Position numbers and translations under genes: made by a program
Shown: in pieces, positions 9,050 through 17,300 of the stretch
How positions within the stretch are numbered: position 1 is the stretch's first letter
Layout of the letters: each line of letters begins with the position of its first letter
The notes under the pieces: model-generated
What the model saw: the letters and a program-made list of their open reading frames with translations, nothing else
Told to the model about the DNA's origin: nothing
Databases searched by the model: none
NCBI RefSeq assembly: GCF_025836975.1
Contig: NZ_CP107548.1
Coordinates: 3,596,001 to 3,660,000, forward strand
Direction of reading: 5' to 3'
DNA length: 64,000 bases
Source of the DNA: Pollutimonas sp. M17
GTDB lineage: Bacteria > Pseudomonadota > Gammaproteobacteria > Burkholderiales > Burkholderiaceae_B

Positions 9050-10012
9050 ATGAAGACTTCAATAAAGCAGTTCGCCTTTATGTTGTGTTTTTCGCTGGCC
9101 TCCATGCAAGCGGCCACGGCAGAGAACATCTCCATCGCCACGGGCGGCACCGGCGGCGTCTACTATCCCATCGGCGGCGGCATCGCCTCGGTCCTGTCCA
9201 AGAAGGTGCCTGGCATGGAAGCCACGGCCGAAGTCACGGGCGGCTCCGTCGACAATCTGAAGCTCATCGATGGGGACGCATCCTACATCGGCCTGTCCAT
9301 GGCCGATGCAGGCCAGGACGCCTACAAGGGCGAGAATAAATTCAAGGGGCATAAGGTGCCCCTGCGCACGCTGATGATCCTGTATCCGAACCGCATGCAC
9401 GTGGTCACGGTGGAAGGGCGCGGCATCAACACCGTCGCCGACCTGAAAGGCAAGCATATTTCCACCGGCTCGCCGGGCAGCGCCACCGAGGTCATGGCCT
9501 TTCGCATGCTTGAAGCCGCGGGCCTGGACAAAGACAAAGACGTCAAACGGGAACGTCTGAGCGTGGCCGAATCGGTCAACGGCGTCAAGGACAACAAGAT
9601 CGATGCCTTCTTCTGGGTGGGCGGCCTGCCCACCGCGGCCGTCACCGATCTTGCCAACACGCCGGGCACCAAGATCAAGATGATCGACAACGCCGACCTG
9701 GTCCCGGCCATGAACAAGAAGTACGGCAATCTTTACGTCGAAGACACCATACCGAAGGCCACTTATCGCGGCATGGACGCCGACAACAAGCAGGCCACCG
9801 TCATGAACATACTGGTCGCCAACGAAAAAATGAGCGACGAGACCGCCTACAACATCGTCAAGACCATCTTCGAAAGCCGGGACGAACTGATCGCCGTGCA
9901 CAAGGATACGGCTGAGTTCAAGCTCGAAAACCAAAAGTCGGCCGCCTCGCCCATCCCCTTCCACCCGGGCGCCATCAAGTACTTCACCGAACGCGGCGCC
10001 AAGCTCGATTAA
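9050..10012 (+). CDS. TAXI-family TRAP transporter solute-binding protein
   Basis: A 320-residue periplasmic binding protein with a signal peptide (MKTSIKQFAF...SMQAATA, cut before ENISIATGG). The family signature ISIATGGTGGVYYPIGGGIA is followed by SxxNLK-type and KGKHISTGSPGS loops. TAXI proteins bind acidic solutes such as glutamate or 2-oxoglutarate in the characterised cases. The ATG at 9050 was selected for the AGGAGA 5 bases upstream. The fused TRAP permease lies downstream, separated by an intrinsic terminator, which would keep the binding protein in excess. Confidence 0.93.
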   Translation: MKTSIKQFAFMLCFSLASMQAATAENISIATGGTGGVYYPIGGGIASVLSKKVPGMEATAEVTGGSVDNLKLIDGDASYIGLSMADAGQDAYKGENKFKGHKVPLRTLMILYPNRMHVVTVEGRGINTVADLKGKHISTGSPGSATEVMAFRMLEAAGLDKDKDVKRERLSVAESVNGVKDNKIDAFFWVGGLPTAAVTDLANTPGTKIKMIDNADLVPAMNKKYGNLYVEDTIPKATYRGMDADNKQATVMNILVANEKMSDETAYNIVKTIFESRDELIAVHKDTAEFKLENQKSAASPIPFHPGAIKYFTERGAKLD

Positions 10013-10027
10013 GCGCCCCGCCCACCA

Positions 10028-10056
10028 CCCCAACCCGCGCGCGGTTGGGGTTTTTT
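10028..10056 (+). terminator. Intrinsic terminator between TAXI binding protein and permease
   Basis: An 8-bp GC-rich stem (arms 10028-10035 and 10043-10050, 7-base loop of alternating CG) is followed directly by six T. It lies 15 bases past the binding-protein stop and before the permease start. Partial read-through would give more binding protein than permease. Confidence 0.88.
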
Positions 10057-10122
10057 CTTTCTGCTCGCCACCGGCCCAACAACGGCACGTAGATGCCGGA
10101 CTTACTTACCGAGACCCCAAGC

Positions 10123-12147
10123 ATGAGCGAACGCATCGAATCGGATCCGAACACCACTGTCAGCGAAGAAGCCCTGAACAAGGCGGAACAGTACATCGAA
10201 GAGGAAGAAGGCGCGGCGAACCGGATCGGCGGCTGGTTGGGAATTTTTCTAACGGCGGTCGCGATCATCATGTCGCTGTTCCATATGTACGCGGCCTATT
10301 CCATCGTGCCCACCCAAACCTTGCGGCCCGTGCACGTGGGCTTCGTGCTCTTCCTGTGCTTCCTGATTTTTCCGGTCGGCAAACGCTTCCGCCACCGCAT
10401 CATGTGGTGGGACTGGCTGATAGCGCTGCTGTCCATCGGCATCGTCGTCTACCTGATCATGGGCGGCGACGACTTCACCGATCGCAATACCATGCCCAAT
10501 GCCTGGGACATCTTCTTCGGCGTGGCCCTCATTCTGCTGGTGCTGGAAGCCATGCGCCGCACGATAGGCTGGATACTGCCCGCCATATCGATCTGTTTCC
10601 TGCTGTATGCCTTCCTGGGCCCCTACCTGCCGCATCCCTGGACGCACAAAGGCTACGACGTGGGCCGCATCGTCGGTTTCATGTACATGACACTGGAAGG
10701 CATCTACGGCGTGGCGGTCGACGTGTCGTCGTCGCTCATCATCCTGTTCACCATCTTTGGGGCTTTCCTGCAATTCTCGGGCGCGGGCAAGTTCTACATC
10801 GATTTCTCCTTCTCGGCCATGGGCGGCAAGCCCGCCGGGGCCGGGCGCACCGTCGTGCTGGCTTCCTTCCTTCTTGGCGGCCCCTCGGGGTCGGGCGTGG
10901 CGACCACGGTCACGCTGGGCACCGTGGCCTGGCCCATGCTGGCCAAGGTGGGCTACGAGCGCAATGCGGCCGGCGGCCTGCTGGCGGCGGGCGGCCTGGG
11001 CGCCATCATCTCGCCCCCCGTCATGGGCGCGGCCGCCTTCATCATCGCCGAGTTCCTGAAGATATCGTACCTGGACGTCCTGCTGATGGCCGTCATCCCC
11101 ACCCTGCTGTTCTACCTTGCGCTGTTCCTGATGGTGCAGATCGACGTACGCAAGTACGGCATGGGCGACATCGTCTTCAAGAAGGTCGACACCGTCTGGA
11201 ACCTGACCCGGCACTACTGGTTCCACTTCCTGTCGCTGATCTCCATCGTAGCCTTCATGATGTGGGGATTCTCGCCCGTCATGTCGGTATTCTGGGCCAC
11301 CATCGTCTCCTGCCTGACCAGCTTCCTGCGGCCCGACACCGCCATGATTTCCTATGACTTCTTCAGGGGCAGGGGGAACATGTCGGAGACCTTCTTCCAA
11401 TCGCCGCTGATCCAGGCCCTGCGGGCCGGCTCCGTCGGCATGTTGAGCGTGGGCGCCACCTGCGCCGGCGCGGGCATTATTGTCGGCGTGGTGACGCTGA
11501 CGGGCCTTGGATTGAAGTTCAGCGGCATCGTCATCGACTACGCCGGCGGGTCGCTGCTGCTGACGGCCATCTATACCGCCCTGGTGGTGTGGATCATAGG
11601 CCTGGCCGTACCGGTCACCGCCTCGTACATCATTTGCGCGGTCATCACCGCGCCGGCCCTGATCAAGCTGGGCGTGCCGGACTTCGCGGCCCATATGTTC
11701 ATCTTCTATTATGCCGTGCTGTCCGAAGTCTCGCCGCCCACCGCCCTGTCGCCGTTCGCCGCGTCGGCCATTACAGGCGGCGACCCCTACAAGACCACCA
11801 TGCAATGCTGGAAATACACCATACCGGCCTTTCTGGTGCCCTTCATCTTCGTGCTGGACCCCAGCGGGCAAAGCCTGTTGCTGATGGGCTCCACCAAGGC
11901 GCTGGCGGCGGCGAACTGGCTGGAGATCGTCCAGGTAACGGTAACGGCTGCCGTGGGGATCTTCGCACTGGCGGTGGGCTTCCAGGGCTGGCTGCGCCGG
12001 CGCGCCACCACACTGGAACGTGTGCTGCTGATCGTGGCCGGGTTCGCGCTGGTCTATCCCGGCCCCATCGCCAACACGATAGGCTTTGTATTGATTCTGA
12101 TTGCGCTGGGGCTGCATTGGCGCAAAGGGACGCTCGCGACGGCTTGA
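10123..12147 (+). CDS. TRAP transporter fused permease (TAXI-type DctQM)
   Basis: A 674-residue polytopic membrane protein combining the small DctQ-like part (about residues 35-170) and the large DctM-like part. The large part shows ASFLLGGPSGSGVATTVTLG, GGLLAAGGLGAIISPPVMGAAAF and SEVSPPTALSPFAASAITGG, the re-entrant and substrate/Na+ loop motifs of the family. It imports solute by an ion gradient together with the preceding TAXI protein. The N-terminus before the first helix is acidic (EQYIEEEEG). ATG 10123 is preferred; an upstream in-frame ATG at 10093 is possible, and neither has a strong ribosome-binding site. Confidence 0.9.
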   Translation: MSERIESDPNTTVSEEALNKAEQYIEEEEGAANRIGGWLGIFLTAVAIIMSLFHMYAAYSIVPTQTLRPVHVGFVLFLCFLIFPVGKRFRHRIMWWDWLIALLSIGIVVYLIMGGDDFTDRNTMPNAWDIFFGVALILLVLEAMRRTIGWILPAISICFLLYAFLGPYLPHPWTHKGYDVGRIVGFMYMTLEGIYGVAVDVSSSLIILFTIFGAFLQFSGAGKFYIDFSFSAMGGKPAGAGRTVVLASFLLGGPSGSGVATTVTLGTVAWPMLAKVGYERNAAGGLLAAGGLGAIISPPVMGAAAFIIAEFLKISYLDVLLMAVIPTLLFYLALFLMVQIDVRKYGMGDIVFKKVDTVWNLTRHYWFHFLSLISIVAFMMWGFSPVMSVFWATIVSCLTSFLRPDTAMISYDFFRGRGNMSETFFQSPLIQALRAGSVGMLSVGATCAGAGIIVGVVTLTGLGLKFSGIVIDYAGGSLLLTAIYTALVVWIIGLAVPVTASYIICAVITAPALIKLGVPDFAAHMFIFYYAVLSEVSPPTALSPFAASAITGGDPYKTTMQCWKYTIPAFLVPFIFVLDPSGQSLLLMGSTKALAAANWLEIVQVTVTAAVGIFALAVGFQGWLRRRATTLERVLLIVAGFALVYPGPIANTIGFVLILIALGLHWRKGTLATA

Positions 12148-12199
12148 TGCGTATCCTGGCCGCCGTGTGCGGCATGCGCAAGGATCAGGCCTGCGTGCC

Positions 12200-14299
12200 C
12201 TACCAATTGGCTTCGAAACCTATGTATACGCTGCGGGTCTGCCCAGGATAGAAGACCGCCCTATCGCGCGAATTCGCGTCCACGACATAATCCGTTGTGG
12301 CCACGTAGTATTTATTGGCCAGATTGCGTGCATCGATAAATAGTCGATAGCGGTCTGCGGGATCCTTGTAGCCCAGGGTGAAATTGACGGTGCCATAACC
12401 TGGCGCCCGTAACGTGTTGGCCTGATCCACATTTGCGGAGGAGGCCAGTTCGATGCTGGGGCCAGCGTAGTAGCCTTTGGGATGGCGATATACAAGCCCA
12501 AGGCGGGCGACATGTTGCGGAATGCCGGGCAATGCATTGTTGCCGTAGACCGCATCCCTGTTGAAACGAAATTGGCTCCATGTGTATGCCACATTCCACT
12601 CGATGGTGCCAGGCATGCGGGCTAGCGGCAGCTCCCCATGCAGCCCAAGCTCCAGGCCGATGTGCCGGGTACGATCCGCGTTGCGTGCAATGATTGCTCC
12701 CGGGTAGGCCGCCAAAGGGAACTCCACCAATTCGTTCCTGATCCAGGCATGATAAACGGCCGCATCCCAGCCAAACTCTTTTCCTCCGCCGCGCGTGCCC
12801 ACTTCCAGCGTCGTCGCCCGTTGCGCTTCGAGATTGCCTTCCTGCGTGTAAAACGCCAGGCTGCTGGGAGGCTCAAAACTTCGGCTGATATTGGCGAAGA
12901 CCTGCGCTTGCGGATGAATGTCCCACAGCAGGCCAAGTTTGGGACTAAGTCCGAAGTAGCGATCGGAACTCTCCCCGCCGGCAAAGAACGCCGACGCAAT
13001 AGGCGACACCTTGTTTGTCGTACGACGCTCTGCCCAGGCCGCTTGCGCACCCACGATCAATGCGACATCGGAACTGATGTCAACACTGTTTTCCGCGAAC
13101 AGTTCGAACGAGCTTCGGCTGGCGCCAATGGAAACCACTTGGGAACCTGGCGCAGGCAAGTAAGGCGACCTGGGCCAGTCATCGGGCAAATAAGCCTGAT
13201 TGTCGCTGGAACCCCGTCCGTAATTGGCGCCCCATACAAACCGGTGCTTGCGGCCGTTGAGTTCGCGATTGATTTCGTGACGCAGAGAGGCACCATAATC
13301 AGTCGCGTCGTAATGCGTTACCCGGCCCGCTGTCGGGGAAATGAACCGCGTACCGGTATGGAACACTCCCATCGACAGTTTGTCCGCCTCGCCAACGCGC
13401 CAATCGTGTTGATATGCCACATGCCAGCGGGGCGTTGTCCTGATACGAGAGCCCGCCCGCACATTGTCCGGGTTCGCGGCGGAGGGATCGTCCAGCAACT
13501 GACCCAGGGTCAACGGCCCAGGCATCTGCACCCGGTAATGTTCGCTGGTTACATGCAAGCGGCCTTGAGACCGTGCATTGAACCGATAGCCCAGGTTCCC
13601 GTAAAAGCGCGTTACGGTGTGCCCTGAATTTTCCCGATAACCATTGGTCCGCATACTGCTGATAGAGGCATAAGCGTCCAGGCCATTGTCAAATACCTGG
13701 CCAGCGCGAGCCTGGCCTTTTACATAGCCATCCGGCCCCGCTTCCATGCGCCATGCCGCGCCAGCATGCGTATACCCCGTAGGTGAGACCAAATTGATGG
13801 CACCGCCCAGCGTTGCTGCGCCATACTGAAGCGAATTGGCGCCGCGATACAGTTCGATATAGTCGGCGTTGGCCGGATCGGCATAAATGGTATCCCCGAA
13901 GTCGTCAATGCGGCCCAGGGGAAGACCGTCGCGCAACAGGCGAATTCCTCGCAAGCCGCTGGCCGCCGAAATGCCCGATCCGCGTATCGACAATCTGGCG
14001 CTTACCTGGCCCGATGGGTTCCGCGCATAGACGCCGGGCACACTTGCAAACGCCTCTTGCAGGCCCAGCACCACGCCTTCCCTATACTGATCGGCGGGAA
14101 TGACGGAGACGTTACCCGCAACACGCTCAAGCTCGGCACGAGCCGCATCAATATCCCGCTCCAGGCTTGTCGCGTTACCCTTTACACGAACAGCCTCCAG
14201 GCGCTGAGCGTGGTCGGCGCTGGAATACGCGGTAGCGGGAAGAAGGAGAAAACAGCTGAGTATTACAGAAAAGGATGAATCGAAACGTCGTCTACACAT
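12200..14299 (-). CDS. TonB-dependent outer-membrane receptor
   Basis: A 699-residue outer-membrane receptor with a signal peptide (hydrophobic VILSCFLLLPATAYS). The plug domain covers about residues 45-165: ERVAGNVSVIP, LQEAFASVPGVYARN, RLSIRGSG, GLRGIRLLRDGLPL, YRGANSLQYGAATLGGAINLVS. A 22-strand beta-barrel follows and ends in an aromatic residue (YIGFEANW). It resembles FecA-like ferric-siderophore receptors, but no adjacent FecIR or Fur box was seen, so the ligand is unknown. It lies downstream of the giant adhesin, with a terminator only about 30 bp before its start, and shares that block's lower GC content. Confidence 0.9.
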   Translation of the reverse strand: MCRRRFDSSFSVILSCFLLLPATAYSSADHAQRLEAVRVKGNATSLERDIDAARAELERVAGNVSVIPADQYREGVVLGLQEAFASVPGVYARNPSGQVSARLSIRGSGISAASGLRGIRLLRDGLPLGRIDDFGDTIYADPANADYIELYRGANSLQYGAATLGGAINLVSPTGYTHAGAAWRMEAGPDGYVKGQARAGQVFDNGLDAYASISSMRTNGYRENSGHTVTRFYGNLGYRFNARSQGRLHVTSEHYRVQMPGPLTLGQLLDDPSAANPDNVRAGSRIRTTPRWHVAYQHDWRVGEADKLSMGVFHTGTRFISPTAGRVTHYDATDYGASLRHEINRELNGRKHRFVWGANYGRGSSDNQAYLPDDWPRSPYLPAPGSQVVSIGASRSSFELFAENSVDISSDVALIVGAQAAWAERRTTNKVSPIASAFFAGGESSDRYFGLSPKLGLLWDIHPQAQVFANISRSFEPPSSLAFYTQEGNLEAQRATTLEVGTRGGGKEFGWDAAVYHAWIRNELVEFPLAAYPGAIIARNADRTRHIGLELGLHGELPLARMPGTIEWNVAYTWSQFRFNRDAVYGNNALPGIPQHVARLGLVYRHPKGYYAGPSIELASSANVDQANTLRAPGYGTVNFTLGYKDPADRYRLFIDARNLANKYYVATTDYVVDANSRDRAVFYPGQTRSVYIGFEANW

Positions 14300-14330
14300 G
14301 GCGGAAAAATGGTTTCAGCGGCAATCAGAG

Positions 14331-14360
14331 AAAACGGGCGCCTGTCAACAAAGGCGCCCG
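14331..14360 (-). terminator. Intrinsic terminator of the giant adhesin gene
   Basis: A perfect 8-bp GC-rich stem (arms 14353-14360 and 14335-14342, 10-base loop) is followed on the minus strand by TTTT C T C. It lies directly after the adhesin stop codon and upstream of the TonB receptor start. Confidence 0.82.
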
Positions 14361-14368
14361 CCTGGCAT

Positions 14369-17300
14369 TCATGCCTCGGTAACCGCCAGCTTGCCATCGG
14401 CGATCAATGAAGCAATAAGCCCTGCCTGGTCAAGGACTCCAGCGGTGAGGTCGAAATTTTCCAGCACGATTTGCTGATCGAAACCGCTGCCATCACCCGA
14501 CAAGCTGCCCCCGGTGCTGACATTGATTGTAGTGTCCGAACCGTCAAAGGCAATGTGCAGGTACTCCGTCAGATCCAGGGAATTCTCTTCGCCTTGCAGA
14601 AGATCGGACAGATCCAGGATGTCATCCCCTACGCCAAAATCCTGAATTCTGTCGACGGGAACGTCGACCGCGTCCGCGTCCCCATTTTTCCATACAAAGG
14701 TATCGTCACCCATGCCCCCGTTAAGGAGGTCACTGCCCGAGCCTCCTATCAGGGTGTCGTTGCCGCCCTGCCCGTATAGGATGTCATTCCCGGCGCCACC
14801 ATCGAGCGTGTCATTGCCGCCACGGGTATCGCCATCGACGTTGAAATCGGCATGATGCTCTTTCAGGTATTCATACAGTTCCGTCGCGGTGGCGCGGTGC
14901 CCGTTCTTCAGGAACAGAAAGGTTTCCAACCCCTCCAGGCCCGACCCCTCCAATAAAAGACCGGGGCGCTCCGGATTGCCATCGATGCCCCAGGGCAATA
15001 CATTGCCATCGGTGTTGATCGCATCGCCGAAGATAATGTCGTCTCCATCCCCGCCGCTTATCGTATCGCCGCCGACCGGATTGGGAACGATCGTGGTTCC
15101 GCCGGTCACCAAAGCCAGGTTCAGTTCCTCGGGCGTGGTTGTGGTCGTTCCTCCGTCGGTGTTGTCGTAGTTGTTCAGGGTTGTAAGGTTGATGGCCGTT
15201 CCTATGCCGATGGCGTGTACATCTCCCCTTCCTGCAACAGAAGCGTATTCGGCGGTCCCCTGCACATTGGGTTCTCCGTCGGTCAGGAAATATGTCAGGT
15301 TTTCATAGTCGGGATACTCTCCGGTAATAGTGTCAAACCAGGCATCGGCCCTGCCAAATGCGTCCCTGAAGTTGGTTCCCCCTTGCGCCTTGAGACCGCT
15401 GTTCTCCAGTTCTGGATCGCCGATCTGCGCCAGCAAGGCGTCGATGTCCGTGGCAGGATCTGTCAGATTATTAATGCTGATCGTCCCCAGGGTAGTATTG
15501 CCAGTGCCATCGCTGAAACCAGCCAGCTTGACATTGATATTGCCATCATGCCCCCGCATTTGGTCGACCAGCTCCAGCAAGGTCTCCTTGATCATCTTCA
15601 TCCGCGACTCTGCATAAGTGCCGCTGCTCCCATCGGCCACTTTCCAGGCCATGCTGCCGGACTGATCGATAATGATCGCAATGTTGTAGTCGTGTCCTTT
15701 TTCCAGGAGCTTGACCACGCCGCCCTGGTCGCCCATGACCACGTCGTTGCCCGCCGCCGTATTGATCACATCATCGCCATTGGTGGTACTGCCTTTTTCA
15801 GCGCCATCGTCGCTTCCGCCCCCGACGATCTGGCTGACATCGACCTGGTCCGAGCCCCCGGCGCCGGAATTGCCGGCCCCGTCGGCATACGACTCGTTCT
15901 GCACCTGAACGGTGATGACGCCCGCATAATCCGGATCGGGATTCAAGGTGGCGGTCCATACATTCGGCGAGGTCTGAACCAGATCCGTGATTGTGGCATT
16001 TGGATCGCCCGTGATCTGGATATCACCGATGTCGAATCCCTCGACTTCTTCGCTGAAAGTGAATGTCACCTGGCTGGTCGCGCCGTCGACGAGATTGTCA
16101 GAGACGATATCGACCACGACGGTGGGCGCAGACGCATCCACGTCTTTGCCATCGTGGTCCATCGCCGTATTTCCGGCCTCGTCGCTTACCGTGGCCGTTA
16201 CCTCCACAGGCGTTGTGCCATCGGCGCCCACCGGCACCTCAAGCTGGACGCCGCCTGTCAGATCTCCTTCCGTTATGGTCCGGTTCAATAGTTCCGTGCC
16301 GTTGCCGTCTGTGACCACCAGCGTATCGCCCACCTTGGTGCCGGCCTCCAGCGTCACCTTGGCCGTGACCGTGCCCGGATCATTAGCCGCAATCTCGTCC
16401 ACGTTATAAATGCCGTCGCCATTGGCATCGCCCAGCAGCTCCACCGAAACGGCCGGTGCCACATTGTCAACGTTCTTGCTGTCGCTATCCGTGGCCTCGT
16501 TTCCCGCCGCATCGCTTACCGTGGCCGTTACCTCCACAGGTGTTGCGCCATCGGCGCCCACCGGCACCTCAAGCTGGACGCCGTCTGTCAGATCTCCTTC
16601 CGTTATGGTCCGGTTCAATAGTTCCGCGCCATTGCCGTCTGTGATCACCAGCGTATCGCCCACCTTGGTGCCGGCCTCCAGCGTCACCTTGGCCGTGACC
16701 GTGCCCGGATCATTAGCCGCAATCTCGTCCACGTTATAAGTGCCGTCGCCATTGGCATCGCCCAGCAGTTCCACCGAAACGGCCGGTGCCACATTGTCAA
16801 CATTCTTGCTGTCGCTATCCGTTGCCTCGTTTCCCGCCGCATCGCTTACCGTGGCCGTTACTTCCACTGGTGTTGCGCCATCGGCGCCCACCGGCACCTC
16901 AAGCTGGACACCGTCTGTCAGATCTTCTTCCGTTATGGCCCGATTCAATAGTTCCGTGCCGTTGCCGTCTGTGATCACCAGCGTATCGCCCGCCTTGGTG
17001 CCAGCCTCCAGCGTCACCTTGGCCGTGACCGTTTCCGCAGCGCCCGCCGCGATTTCATCGACGTTGTAGATGCCGTCATCATTGGCATCGCCTTGCAGTT
17101 CGACCGAGATCCCGGGTGCCGAATTATCCACATTCTTTTCAACCGTATCGGTTGCCACATTGCCCGCCGGATCGGTCACCGTGGCCGTTACCTCCACTGG
17201 CTTTTCGCCACTGGCATCCACCGCCACTTCGACCAGTATGCCCTCGTCCAGGTCATCCTGCGTTACGGGCCTATCCAGCAGCTTGGTGCCGTCGCCGTCT

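Noticed and set aside
10249-12117. A 622-codon open frame on the minus strand opposite the TRAP permease
   Set aside because: The translation is rich in Gln, His, Arg and Gly with no domain, while the plus strand encodes a clear TRAP permease. It is a high-GC antisense shadow.
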